Positions 8,415-16,601 of a DNA stretch of 64,000 nucleotides are shown one piece after another (the first letter of the stretch is position 1; the number at the start of each line of letters is the position of its first letter). Location of the stretch: contig CAVWDE010000006.1 in the NCBI GenBank assembly GCA_963753685.1, positions 124,001-188,000 on the forward strand. Direction: 5' to 3'. The DNA is from DATAOG01 sp963753685. GTDB taxonomy: Bacteria; Pseudomonadota; Alphaproteobacteria; Geminicoccales; Geminicoccaceae. The notes under the pieces were generated by a model. That model ran no database searches. It was not told where the DNA came from and saw only the letters and a list, made by a program, of their open reading frames with translations. Both the position numbers and the translations under genes were made by a program.

Positions 8415-9404
8415 ATGCGCGCGTTTGGGCCAGTTGCGGGAGTGTGCGCGGTCGCGCTAATGGGGCTTGCCTGCTCGCCGCAAGCCGTCGCCAAGGGCAC
8501 CGGCCAGGTCTTCATCAGCAGCGAGAAGGACAACACCATCGCGGTGCTGGACGGCCAGACCGACACCCTGGTGCGGACCATCGAGACCTGCAATCGCCCG
8601 CGCGGCATGGAATGGAACCAGGACCACACGCAGATCTATGTCGCCTGCGGCAACTCGGATGCCATCGGGATCGTCGACATCACCAAGAACGAGATGGTCG
8701 ACGAGTTGCCGGGCATTTCGGATCCGGAGGCGTTCAAGATCGACTGGCAGCGGGGCCAGCTGTACGTGTCCAACGAGGAGAGCTCGGCGCTCAGCTTCTA
8801 CGACCTCAAAAATCGCCGGGTCCTCGCTTCGATCGAGGTCGGCGAGGAGCCCGAGGGCGTGATGATCACCAAGGACCGCTCCAAGGTCTGGGTCACCTCC
8901 GAAGCCTCCAACCTGGTCAGCGCGATCGACATCGACCAGCAGCAGGTGCTCTCCGACATCCTGGTCGACACCCGGCCGCGGCGGTTCGCAGCACCCCCGG
9001 ACGAGCACGAGATCTGGGTGTCGTGCGAGCTCGCCGGCAAGGTCGACATCCTCGACCCCAAGACCTACCAGGTGACCGGCTCGATCTCATTCCTGCCGCA
9101 GGGCATGCGACCGGAGCAGGTGACCCCGGTCGGCCTGGTCATGACCAAGGACGGCAAGACCGCCTACGTCGGCCTCGGTCGCGCCAACCACGTCGCGGTG
9201 GTCGACGTCGCCAGCCGTGAGATCACCAAGTATATCCTGGTCGGCGACCGGCCGTGGGGGCTGACGCTCACCGCCGACGAGAAGAAGCTCTACGTCACCA
9301 ACGGCCTCTCGGACGACGTCTCGATCATCGATACCCAGACGCTGAAGACCACCAAGTCGGTCCGGGTCGGCCAGGTCCCCTACATCGCGCTGATCGACGA
9401 TTGA
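8415..9404 (+). CDS. PQQ-associated YVTN beta-propeller protein
   Basis: A 329-residue exported beta-propeller with at least six repeated blades of the YVTN/NHL type (for example Q-I-Y-V-A-C-G-N-S-D-A, K-L-Y-V-T-N-G-L-S-D-D). It resembles the 'PQQ-dependent catabolism-associated beta-propeller' family found beside quinoprotein dehydrogenases. ATG 8415 has a strong GGGAGG (8405-8410). The N-terminus is a short signal with a cysteine (G-L-A-C-S at residue ~19) that could be a lipobox, so it may be a lipoprotein. Its molecular role in these operons is not established. Confidence 0.82.
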   Translation: MRAFGPVAGVCAVALMGLACSPQAVAKGTGQVFISSEKDNTIAVLDGQTDTLVRTIETCNRPRGMEWNQDHTQIYVACGNSDAIGIVDITKNEMVDELPGISDPEAFKIDWQRGQLYVSNEESSALSFYDLKNRRVLASIEVGEEPEGVMITKDRSKVWVTSEASNLVSAIDIDQQQVLSDILVDTRPRRFAAPPDEHEIWVSCELAGKVDILDPKTYQVTGSISFLPQGMRPEQVTPVGLVMTKDGKTAYVGLGRANHVAVVDVASREITKYILVGDRPWGLTLTADEKKLYVTNGLSDDVSIIDTQTLKTTKSVRVGQVPYIALIDD

Positions 9405-9412
9405 GGGCGGTC

Positions 9413-10645
9413 ATGATGCCGGCGCGTCCGTCGTTCGGGTCCGCAGCTCTGAGGGCGGTTGCGAGGTTGGTTGCCCTCGGGCTGGCGATGGCCCTCGGGC
9501 TGTCCACGCCCGCGCGCGCGCAGCAGGCGCCAAAGACCACGGTCACCTTCGGCTATCTGTCGATCAAGAACGACCCGCGCTACGCGCCGATCGAGACCTA
9601 CACCAACATGCTCCTGCGCCCGGCGATCGACCCGTTCCAGGGCGCAGAGAGGGGGCTCCGCGACGGCCGGATCATGGGCCGCGCACTCAAGCTCGACTTC
9701 GCCCTCGAGCGGGTCGAGGGGGCCGATGCCGATGCCCTTCTGGCGGGGCTCGAGCATCTCTACGCCGATAAGGGGGCGCGCTTCTTCCTGGTCGACGCCC
9801 CCGGCGAGGTCGTGGCCAAGCTCGCCGCGGCGACCCGTGGGCGCGATCTTTTGCTGCTCAACGTCTCGGCGCCGGACGACGCGCTGCGCGGCGCCAGCTG
9901 CGCGCCGCAGCTGCTGCATGTGGCGCCCAGCCGCGCGATGCTGTCCGATGCCTTGGCGCAATTCGCGGTGGTCAGGCAGTGGCACAAGGTCTTGCTCCTG
10001 AGGGGGCCGACCCCGGCGGACAAGGCGCTCGCCAACTCCTACGCGAGCGCGTTCACCCGCTTCGGCGCCAAGATCGTCGACACCCGCGAGTTCGTGTCGA
10101 CCAAGGACCCGCGCCAGCGCGAGCAGAACAACATCGCCCTGCTGACCGGGGGCGTCGACTACGACGCGGTCGTGGTCGCCGATACCGTGGGCGACTTCGG
10201 GCGCTACTTCCCCTACCAGGTCGCCCTGCCGCGGCCGGTGATCGGCAGCGTCGGCCTGGTGCCCGCCGCCTGGGACTGGGCGCTCGAGCGCTACGGCGCG
10301 CCCCAGCTCAACCAGCGCTTCGAGCAGGACGCCAAGCGCCAGATGACCAGCTACGACTGGGAGGCCTGGGCCGCCGTGCGGGTGGTGATCGAGGCGATCG
10401 CCCGCACCCGCTCGCCCGATCTCGCTGCCGTCGCGGCCTTCCTCACGGGCGACGACCTGAGGTTCGACATGTACAAGGGCACGCCCGGCAATTTCCGGTC
10501 CTGGGACCACCAGCTGCGGCAGCCGATCGTCCTGCACACCAGCAACGCGGTGATCGCGGTCGCGCCGTTCGAGCAGTTCCTGCACCCGACCACCAATCTC
10601 GACACCCTCGGGGTCGATAAACCCCAGACCGAATGTCGGTTCTAG
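9413..10645 (+). CDS. PQQ-associated ABC transporter substrate-binding protein
   Basis: A 410-residue periplasmic protein of the branched-chain amino-acid/amide binding-protein fold, matching the family of binding proteins found in PQQ-alcohol-dehydrogenase gene clusters. Two in-frame ATGs occur (9413 and 9416), 9 bp after the propeller stop. The signal peptide ends at T-P-A-R-A-Q-Q (~residue 30). In most clusters this gene is followed by an ATP-binding and a permease gene; here a transcriptional regulator follows instead. Its transport partners must be elsewhere or absent. Confidence 0.8.
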   Translation: MMPARPSFGSAALRAVARLVALGLAMALGLSTPARAQQAPKTTVTFGYLSIKNDPRYAPIETYTNMLLRPAIDPFQGAERGLRDGRIMGRALKLDFALERVEGADADALLAGLEHLYADKGARFFLVDAPGEVVAKLAAATRGRDLLLLNVSAPDDALRGASCAPQLLHVAPSRAMLSDALAQFAVVRQWHKVLLLRGPTPADKALANSYASAFTRFGAKIVDTREFVSTKDPRQREQNNIALLTGGVDYDAVVVADTVGDFGRYFPYQVALPRPVIGSVGLVPAAWDWALERYGAPQLNQRFEQDAKRQMTSYDWEAWAAVRVVIEAIARTRSPDLAAVAAFLTGDDLRFDMYKGTPGNFRSWDHQLRQPIVLHTSNAVIAVAPFEQFLHPTTNLDTLGVDKPQTECRF

Positions 10646-10703
10646 GATCAGCGACCGGGGGTTCTGGGTCGCGGGATTGGCGCCCGATCGGGGAGCCCGG
10701 GTG

Positions 10704-11654
10704 ATGGTGCCGACCCTCAAGCAGCTCCGCTATTTCGTGGCGCTCGCCGAGAACCTGCATTTCGGGCGCGCCGCCGAGCGCTGCCAGGTCACCCAGCCGG
10801 CGATGAGCATGCAGGTGCGCGAGCTCGAGGCGCTGCTCGGCGTGGTCCTGGTCGAGCGCACCACGGGCGGCGTGTTCCTGACCGCGGCCGGGGAGGAGGT
10901 GGCCGGGCGGGCGCGCGAGATCCTGCTCGCGGTCCAGGACCTGATCGACCTCGCGCGTCATCGCGACCGTCTGCTGACCGGGCCGCTGCGCCTGGGGGTG
11001 ATCCCGACCATCGGCCCCTATCTGTTGCCCCAGGTCCTGCCCCGGCTGCATGCCAGCTACCCCGACCTGCAGCTGTCGCTGCGCGAGAGCCAGACCGAGC
11101 ACCTGCTCGACGCGCTGCTCGCGGGCGAACTCGATCTGTTGATCCTGGCCCTGCCGGTCGGCCGCGACGACGTCGCGACCGAGCCCTTGTTCGAAGACGC
11201 CTTCACGCTCGCGGTCGCGCTCGACCATCCGCTCGCCGGCCGCGCCACGGTCGCGCAGAAGGATCTGTTCGCCGAGCGGCTGCTCCTGCTCGAGGAGGGC
11301 CATTGCCTGCGCGATCAGGCGCTCAGCCTCTGCCACGCGGCGGGCGCCAACCAGGCCGACGACTTCCGCGCGAGCGGCCTTGCGACCGTGGTCCAGATGG
11401 TGGTCAACGGCTACGGCGCGACGATCCTGCCGGAGCTCGCGCTGCCGGTCGAGGCGGGCGCCCATTCGGGCCTGCGGGTGGTGCCGTTCAGCCAGCCGGC
11501 ACCCTCCCGGACGATCGGTCTGGCCTGGCGCGGCTCCTCGACCCGTCAGGCGGACTTCGCCGAGTTCGGCCGCTTCATCATGGCGGCGCGCGAAGCGACC
11601 CTGCGGCCCGGGCGAATACCAGCGGCGCCGGTCCGGTCGACGGCCACAGCTTAG
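10704..11654 (+). CDS. oxyR: OxyR-type LysR regulator with both redox cysteines
   Basis: A 316-residue LysR-family regulator. The N-terminal winged helix-turn-helix (residues ~4-62) contains L-K-Q-L-R-Y-F-V-A-L-A-E and the recognition helix V-T-Q-P-A-M-S-M-Q-V. The effector domain has the OxyR signature E-E-G-H-C-L-R-D-Q-A-L-S-L-C, giving C201 and C210 with the same nine-residue spacing as C199/C208 of E. coli OxyR. It should therefore sense hydrogen peroxide through a disulfide. The start may be GTG 10701 or ATG 10704; GGGAG at 10690-10695 suits either. It directly follows PQQ module 1, on the same strand. Confidence 0.88.
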   Translation: MVPTLKQLRYFVALAENLHFGRAAERCQVTQPAMSMQVRELEALLGVVLVERTTGGVFLTAAGEEVAGRAREILLAVQDLIDLARHRDRLLTGPLRLGVIPTIGPYLLPQVLPRLHASYPDLQLSLRESQTEHLLDALLAGELDLLILALPVGRDDVATEPLFEDAFTLAVALDHPLAGRATVAQKDLFAERLLLLEEGHCLRDQALSLCHAAGANQADDFRASGLATVVQMVVNGYGATILPELALPVEAGAHSGLRVVPFSQPAPSRTIGLAWRGSSTRQADFAEFGRFIMAAREATLRPGRIPAAPVRSTATA

Positions 11655-11673
11655 GATCAGCCTCGCCGCCCGG

Positions 11674-12591
11674 TCAGTCGGCCGCCGGCACCTCGATCAT
11701 ACCGTCGCTGACCAGGACGGCGCCGCCGCCGACCCGGACCGCTGCGAGCGCGCCGGCGCGCACCTCGAGCGCGATCTCGAGCCGGCTCGGCCGGCCCATC
11801 TCCAGGCCCTGGGCGACCACGTAGCGCGCCGTGCCGTCGGCCGGCGTCTCGCGCAGGCCGAGCCAGCCGCCCAACGCGGCCGCGGCGGCGCCGGTCGCCG
11901 GATCCTCCTCGATGCCCGCGGCCGGGGCGAACATGCGCGCCCGGAAGTCGGCCTCCAGGCCGGCGGCATCGCGCGTGATCAGGTAGACCTCGCGGGCGCC
12001 GCCATCGGCCAGGAGCTGCCGCCAGAGCGCGTGGTCGAGGCGGGCGCGGCCGAGCGCCCCGGCATCGATCAGCTCGACGATCAGGAAGGGCAGGCCCGTC
12101 GAGGCGATCGCCGGCAGGCCGGCATCGAGGCGCAGATCGGCCGCGCTCAGCCCGAGCATCTCCGCGAGCGCCGCGGGCTCGGGCGCCGGACGGATCACGG
12201 GCGCCTCGGGCGCGGTCAGCTCGGCGAACACCGGCCGGCCGCCGGCCGCCCGGATCGTGACCGGCACCGGCCCCGCGCCCTCCTCGAAGGTGATCCGGGT
12301 GGTCTCGCCGGTCAGCTCGAACGCGCCGATCATCGCCAGCACCAGCGCGGTGCCGACCGTCGGATGGCCGGCGAACGGCACCTCCCGCGCGGGCGTGAAG
12401 ATCCGCAGCCGCCGGCTGTGCGCGGGCTCGTCCGGCGGCAGCACGAAGACCGTCTCGGACAGATTGAACTCGCGCGCGACCTGCTGCATCCGGGCGGGGT
12501 CGAGGCCACGCGCATCGGGCAGCACCGCGAGCGGGTTGCCGCCGAAGGCGCGCTCGGTGAACACGTCCGCGGTCAGGAAGCGATGACGCAT
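11674..12591 (-). CDS. PhzF-family isomerase-like protein
   Basis: A 305-residue member of the PhzF/DapF-like fold family, two similar alpha/beta barrels. The opening is F-L-T-A-D-V-F-T-E-R-A-F-G-G-N-P-L-A-V, and the active-site Glu is E46 in N-L-S-E-T-V-F-V. F-A-G-H-P-T-V-G-T-A follows in the first domain, and D-P-A-T-G-A-A-A-A-A-L-G-G in the second. PhzF isomerises a phenazine precursor, but no phenazine genes are nearby, so this is one of the many PhzF homologues of unknown substrate. It converges on the oxyR gene, with stops 20 bp apart. Confidence 0.88.
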   Translation of the reverse strand: MRHRFLTADVFTERAFGGNPLAVLPDARGLDPARMQQVAREFNLSETVFVLPPDEPAHSRRLRIFTPAREVPFAGHPTVGTALVLAMIGAFELTGETTRITFEEGAGPVPVTIRAAGGRPVFAELTAPEAPVIRPAPEPAALAEMLGLSAADLRLDAGLPAIASTGLPFLIVELIDAGALGRARLDHALWRQLLADGGAREVYLITRDAAGLEADFRARMFAPAAGIEEDPATGAAAAALGGWLGLRETPADGTARYVVAQGLEMGRPSRLEIALEVRAGALAAVRVGGGAVLVSDGMIEVPAAD

Positions 12592-12625
12592 GGCCGTTGC
12601 TCCCTTCGCACGCCGGCCGTTCGGC

Positions 12626-12877
12626 TCAGGGCTGCCAGAACAGCTTGGTGGTCTCGGCCATGACGTCGGCGCGGCTCAGCCCGATGTCGCGCAGCATGTG
12701 GTCGTTGAGCTCGGCCAGCTGGTGCCGCTGCTCGGAGCGCTCGGTCCAGAGCAGGAGCCGGTCGAAGCCGCGGCCGATGGCATCGCCGAGGCGGCGCAGG
12801 CCGAACCGAGCCGAGCCGACCTTGAGCCCCCGATGGCCGGGCGGCTGGATTGTATCCATACAATCTGCGGTGCGCAT
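12626..12877 (-). CDS. DUF1127 (YjiS-like) small protein
   Basis: An 83-residue small basic protein whose C-terminal half carries the DUF1127 pattern: a W-T-E-R-S-E-Q-R-H-Q-L-A-E-L-N-D-H-M-L segment followed by R-D-I-G-L-S-R-A-D-V. Proteins of this class in alphaproteobacteria can act in RNA turnover and nutrient response. The ATG at 12877 has an excellent GAGGAG with 7 bp spacing. A second in-frame ATG at residue 7 lies inside a perfect palindrome (12848-12865). It is divergent from the MocR regulator gene. Confidence 0.8.
   Translation of the reverse strand: MRTADCMDTIQPPGHRGLKVGSARFGLRRLGDAIGRGFDRLLLWTERSEQRHQLAELNDHMLRDIGLSRADVMAETTKLFWQP
12848..12865. promoter_or_regulatory. Perfect palindrome, possible operator (GATTGTAT-cc-ATACAATC)
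   Basis: The 8-bp arms GATTGTAT and ATACAATC are exact reverse complements separated by CC. The site lies within codons 5-10 of the DUF1127 gene. It closely resembles the palindrome over the start of the divergent MocR gene (ATTGT...ACAAT half-sites in both), about 96 bp away. A shared regulator, plausibly the MocR protein, could bind both. Confidence 0.45.
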
Positions 12878-12916
12878 CGATTGTCTCCTCGATCAGAGCG
12901 ACGATGCGATTCAATC

Positions 12917-12961
12917 TTGACAGATGGAGGGAGTCAATTGCTATATTGTCACCATGACAAT
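12917..12961 (+). promoter_or_regulatory. Promoter and palindromic operator of the MocR gene; leaderless start
   Basis: A perfect -35 TTGACA (12917-12922) and a -10-like TATATT (12942-12947) are separated by 19 bp, longer than the ideal 17. The perfect palindrome ATTGTCA-cca-TGACAAT (12945-12961) overlaps the -10 and the ATG at 12954. Transcription would start at or near that ATG, so the mRNA is probably leaderless. Binding there would block the promoter, suggesting autoregulation. Confidence 0.5.
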
Positions 12962-14345
12962 GTGGCTGCCCGATCTCGCATCTCAGCCCGGTCCGCGCTA
13001 CGTGGCACTCGCCGAGGCGCTCGCCCGGGACGTCGCCAACGGCACCCTCGCCGTGGGCGCCCGCCTGCCGCCCCAGCGCGATCTCGCGTTTCGGCTCGGG
13101 GTCACGGTCGGCACCGTCAGCCGCGCCTTTTCGCTGGCGGCCGAGCGCGGGCTGATCAGCGGCGAGGTCGGCCGCGGCACCTATGTCCGCGCCAGGCGGA
13201 CGACATCCGTCCGCTCCGATCCGGTCAATGACGGCGACGACGGCGATCTGATCAAGCTCACGGTCAACGCGCCGCCCGACCCCAGCTATCGGCCCCTGCT
13301 CGCCGAGGGGCTCTCGGAGCTCGCCGCCGCCGGCGGGCTGGAGAGCCTGTTCGCCTATACCCCCAAGCGCGGCTTTGCCGACCATCGCGCGGCCGCGGCC
13401 GCCTGGATCGGGCGGGTCGGGGTCGACGCCTCGCCTGAGCAGATCGTGATCACCGGCGGGGCGCATCAGGCGATTGTCACCGTGTTCGCGGCGCTCGCAC
13501 GCCCGGGCGCGCCGATCCTGGTCGAGGCTTTGACCTACGCCGGCGTCTGCCACGTCGCCGAGCGCCTGGGCCTCCGCCTCGAGGGCCTGGCCATGGACGA
13601 CGAGGGGCTGCTGCCCGAGGCTCTCGAGCAGGCCGCCGGCAGCGGCCAGGCGCGCCTCCTGTTCGTCAACCCGACCGCCCACAACCCGACCACCGCGACC
13701 ATGTCCGGCGCGCGCCGCGAGACGATCGTGGCCCTGGCCCGCAAGCACGATCTGATCCTGATCGAGGACGACGTCTACGGCCAGCTGCCGGAGCACCGCC
13801 CGCCGCCGCTCGCGGCGCTGGCGCCCGAGCGCACGATCTACATCAGCAGCGCCTCCAAGAGCCTCGCCCCCGGGCTGCAACTCGGCATCATCTGGAGCCC
13901 CGATTCCCTTCAGCAGCGGATCGCCGAGGCCCAGCACGACCTGTTCCTGACCTGCGCGCCGCTGATGGCCGAGCTGTTCAGGCACTGGCTTGGCAACGGC
14001 ATGGCCGACCGGCTGGCGAGGCGCCAGCGGATCGAGGCGGCCGCCCGCCAGGAGCTCGCCCGCGAGCTTCTGCGCGGCCACGACTATCGCGCCCAGCCGA
14101 CCAGCTATCACATCTGGCTGCCGCTGCCGCCGCCCTGGCGGACCGCGGCGTTCACCGCCGCGCTGCGCGAGCGCGGGGTGGCGGTCGATCCGGGCTCGGC
14201 GTTCGCGGTCGACCCGGCCAACGCGCCGCACGCGGTCCGGGTATCGCTGAGCGCCGCCGCCAGCCGCGAGCGCCTCGCGCGCGCGCTCAACCTGATCGCC
14301 GACACGCTGGCGCAGGCCCCCGCCCGCAGGCGCGATGTGATCTAG
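12954..14345 (+). CDS. MocR-type GntR regulator with aminotransferase-like domain
   Basis: A 463-residue MocR/PdxR-family protein. Residues ~10-80 form a GntR winged helix (L-P-P-Q-R-D-L-A-F-R-L-G-V-T-V-G-T-V-S-R-A). A fold-type I aminotransferase domain follows with PLP contacts visible: N-P-T-A-H-N-P-T-T, the aspartate in E-D-D-V-Y-G, and the Schiff-base lysine in S-A-S-K-S-L-A-P-G-L. MocR proteins sense PLP or amino-acid adducts and regulate neighbours. The open frame extends to 12924, but the ATG at 12954 is preferred because the promoter lies between. It is divergent from the DUF1127 gene. Confidence 0.88.
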   Translation: MTMWLPDLASQPGPRYVALAEALARDVANGTLAVGARLPPQRDLAFRLGVTVGTVSRAFSLAAERGLISGEVGRGTYVRARRTTSVRSDPVNDGDDGDLIKLTVNAPPDPSYRPLLAEGLSELAAAGGLESLFAYTPKRGFADHRAAAAAWIGRVGVDASPEQIVITGGAHQAIVTVFAALARPGAPILVEALTYAGVCHVAERLGLRLEGLAMDDEGLLPEALEQAAGSGQARLLFVNPTAHNPTTATMSGARRETIVALARKHDLILIEDDVYGQLPEHRPPPLAALAPERTIYISSASKSLAPGLQLGIIWSPDSLQQRIAEAQHDLFLTCAPLMAELFRHWLGNGMADRLARRQRIEAAARQELARELLRGHDYRAQPTSYHIWLPLPPPWRTAAFTAALRERGVAVDPGSAFAVDPANAPHAVRVSLSAAASRERLARALNLIADTLAQAPARRRDVI

Positions 14346-14383
14346 CCGGCGACGATCAACCCAGCCGCGGGCGCTTCTCGACA

Positions 14384-15082
14384 ATGGCCATCACCGCCCT
14401 TTACGCCGCGCTCATCACCTCGCTGTTCCTGGCGCTGTCCGTGCGCGTGATCATGCTCCGGGGGGCGGCGCGGATTGCGCTCGGCGATGGCGGCGACCGC
14501 AAGCTGTCGCGGGCCATTCGCGCACACGCCAACTGCGCCGAATACGCGCCGATCGGCATCCTCCTTGTCGGCCTTGCGGAATCGCTTTCAGCGCCAGGCC
14601 TGCTCCTGCACGCGCTCGGGATCGGCCTGCTCGCCGGGCGGGTCGTGCACGCCTATGGGGTCTCGCAGGAGCCGGAGAACACCCGGTTCAGGGCGACCGG
14701 CATGGGCCTGACCTTCACCGCGATCGGGGTCGCGGCCGGCGCCGGGCTGATCGCCGCGGTGATCCACGGGCTGTTTGTGAGCGGCGCCGGGGCGCCGCTA
14801 CCAGGCGTGCTCGGCGATCGCGCGCCGCGATTCCAGCTCGGCGTGCATCGCCGCCAGGGTCTCGATCGGCAGATCGCGGATCGAGAGCACGCCGACCACC
14901 CGCGGACCCTCGACCACCGGCAGATGCCGATAGCCGAACTCGTCCATCCGCCGGATCGCCTCCTCGACCCGATCGTTCGGGCCGATCGTGTCCGGCTCCG
15001 GGGTCATGACCTCGGCGAGGAAGGTCAGATCCGGATCCAGCCCCTTGCGCGAACACCCGCTCGACCGCGTCGCGCTCGGTGA
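14384..15082 (+). CDS. MAPEG-family membrane protein, 3' end probably extended by an indel
   Basis: The first ~130 residues form a four-helix MAPEG protein (glutathione S-transferase-like membrane family): M-A-I-T-A-L-Y-A-A-L, then R-A-I-R-A-H-A-N-C-A-E-Y-A-P-I-G, and G-R-V-V-H-A-Y-G. Family members are ~130 residues, yet the frame stays open for 232 codons, running antisense across the CBS gene with non-protein-like residues. A TGA in the next frame at 14778 suggests a lost or gained base near 14770 and a true end there. Substrate and role are unknown. Confidence 0.72.
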   Translation: MAITALYAALITSLFLALSVRVIMLRGAARIALGDGGDRKLSRAIRAHANCAEYAPIGILLVGLAESLSAPGLLLHALGIGLLAGRVVHAYGVSQEPENTRFRATGMGLTFTAIGVAAGAGLIAAVIHGLFVSGAGAPLPGVLGDRAPRFQLGVHRRQGLDRQIADREHADHPRTLDHRQMPIAELVHPPDRLLDPIVRADRVRLRGHDLGEEGQIRIQPLARTPARPRRAR

Positions 15083-15233
15083 AGATCCCGGTCAACCGCC
15101 CGCGGTCGACCACCAGCACGCTGCCGCAGTGGTGCTCGGCCATCAGGCGACACGCGGTGCGCACGCTCGCCCCCGGCGGTTGCTGGCAGACCCCGCTGCA
15201 GTTCATGACGTCACGCACAGTCCGGTGCCGCAT
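14798..15233 (-). CDS. CBS-domain pair protein (frameshifted in this sequence)
   Basis: One small protein of ~144 residues is split over two frames. It starts at ATG 15233 after GGGAGG, reads M-R-H-R-T-V-R-D-V-M and carries the first CBS domain (C-G-S-V-L-V-V-D-R-G-R-L-T-G-I-F-T-E-R-D). It then shifts at a run of four C/G (15041-15044), and the second CBS domain continues (E-V-M-T-P-E-P-D-T-I, H-L-P-V-V-E-G, G-V-L-S-I-R-D-L) to the stop at 14798. Removing one base from that run restores a continuous protein. Such stand-alone pairs bind adenine nucleotides and are usually stress or energy sensors. Confidence 0.8.
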
Positions 15234-15301
15234 CGTCGCCTCCCAAAAGCGACCCACCCGTGACCCCCGACCGGAACTGCTAGGATTTTTCTTGGATGCG
15301 A

Positions 15302-16546
15302 TCATTCTGAGGCATGCGGCAGCAGGACGCAATCGTCGATTGCGCCGACGCCACGATTTCTGGACGGTGTCGCGCGCGCCAGGGCCTGGTCGAGATCCTC
15401 GATCAGGTCGGCCGGGTCCTCGAGGCCGACCGAGAGGCGGAGCAGGTCGTCGGTGATCCCGAGCCGTGATCGCGCCTCGGCGCTGAAGCGCTCGTGGGTC
15501 GTGGTCGCGGGATGGGTGATCAGCGACTTGGCATCGCCCAGGTTGTTGGAGATCAGGATCAGCCGCAGGCGGTTGAGCACGGCGAAGGCGCGCGCCTGGC
15601 CGCCGCCGGTCCGCAGCGCCAAAAGATTGCCGCCGCCCCTCATCTGACGGCGCGCCAGCGCATGCTGCGGGTGGCTCTCGAGGCCCGGATGGAGCACCTG
15701 CTCGACGCCGGGGTGGGCCTCGAGAAAACGCGCGACCGCGAGGCCGTTGCGATTGTGCTCCTCGACCCGGAGCGCCAGGGTCTCCAGGCCCTTGAGCAGG
15801 ACCCAGGCGTTGAACGGGCTCATGGCCGGCCCGGTGTGCTTGAGGTAGGGCTGCAGCACGTCGGTGCGGGTCTTCTGGTCGCACAGGATCGCGCCGCCGA
15901 GGCAGCGGCCCTGGCCGTCGATGTGCTTGGTCGCCGAATAGACCACGAGGTCGGCGCCCTGCTCGAGCGGGCGCTGCAGAACCAGGGTCGCGAACACGTT
16001 GTCGACGATCACCCTGGCGCCCGCGCGATGGGCAAGCTCGGCGACCGCGGCGATGTCGATCAGCTCGAGCGTCGGATTGCCCGGGGTCTCGAAGAACACC
16101 AGCCGGGCCGGCCGCTCGAGGGCTGCGGCCCAGGCGTCGAGATCGCGGCCATCGACCAGCACCGTCTCGACCCCGAAGCGCGGCAGGAGCTCGGTCAGGA
16201 TGTAGTGGCAGGAGCCGAACAAGAGGCGCGCCGCGACCACCCGGTCGCCCGCGCGCAGCTGGCTGGTGAGCGCGGCGTTGACCGCGGCCATGCCGGTCGC
16301 GGTGGCCGCCGCCGCCTCGGCGCCCTCGAGCAGCGCCAGACGCTCCTCGAACATGCGCACGGTCGGGTTGGCGAGCCTCGAGTAGGTGAAGCCCGGCTGG
16401 TTGCCGGCGAAGCGCTCGGCGGCGTCCTCCGCGCGCTGGTACCGAAAGCCCGAGGTCAGGAACAGCGCCTCGGAGGTCTCGCCGAAGTCGGAGCGCGCGC
16501 TGCCGCCGTGGACGCCTAGTGTCCGGGGCCGCCAATCTTCGCTCAT
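15302..16546 (-). CDS. metZ: O-succinylhomoserine sulfhydrylase (MetZ type)
   Basis: A 414-residue PLP enzyme of the Cys/Met metabolism family that makes homocysteine from O-succinylhomoserine and sulfide. Recognisable are T-L-G-V-H-G-G near the N-terminus, the substrate-site Y-S-R-L-A-N-P-T, the F-F-E-T-P-G-N-P-T segment, and the PLP lysine in Y-S-A-T-K-H-I-D-G-Q-G-R. The retained R-C-L-G-G after the lysine favours MetZ over cystathionine synthases. The start ATG 16546 follows GGGAGA. The frame extends to 16660 but would cross the SAM-II riboswitch. Methionine biosynthesis and control by SAM are therefore consistent. Confidence 0.9.
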   Translation of the reverse strand: MSEDWRPRTLGVHGGSARSDFGETSEALFLTSGFRYQRAEDAAERFAGNQPGFTYSRLANPTVRMFEERLALLEGAEAAAATATGMAAVNAALTSQLRAGDRVVAARLLFGSCHYILTELLPRFGVETVLVDGRDLDAWAAALERPARLVFFETPGNPTLELIDIAAVAELAHRAGARVIVDNVFATLVLQRPLEQGADLVVYSATKHIDGQGRCLGGAILCDQKTRTDVLQPYLKHTGPAMSPFNAWVLLKGLETLALRVEEHNRNGLAVARFLEAHPGVEQVLHPGLESHPQHALARRQMRGGGNLLALRTGGGQARAFAVLNRLRLILISNNLGDAKSLITHPATTTHERFSAEARSRLGITDDLLRLSVGLEDPADLIEDLDQALARATPSRNRGVGAIDDCVLLPHASE

Positions 16547-16559
16547 CGCAGGTTCTCCC

Positions 16560-16593
16560 AAAACGGAAAACGCCCCAGCCGTCAGCCAGGGCG
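16560..16593 (-). terminator. Intrinsic terminator/attenuator between SAM-II riboswitch and metZ
   Basis: On the minus strand a 10-bp stem (CGCCCTGGCT pairing with GGCTGGGGCG, three G-U pairs) closes a 3-base loop and is followed directly by TTTTCCGTTTT. It lies between the riboswitch and the ribosome-binding site of metZ, so SAM binding could end transcription here. Confidence 0.65.
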
Positions 16594-16601
16594 CCCTGCG
16601 T

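Noticed and set aside
5273..10645. A classical methanol dehydrogenase (mxaFJGI) operon
   Set aside because: No small subunit MxaI gene is present, and the dehydrogenase has D-x-D and no vicinal cysteines.
11674..12591. Phenazine biosynthesis locus
   Set aside because: Only a PhzF-like protein is present; no other phz genes occur nearby, and PhzF homologues are widespread.
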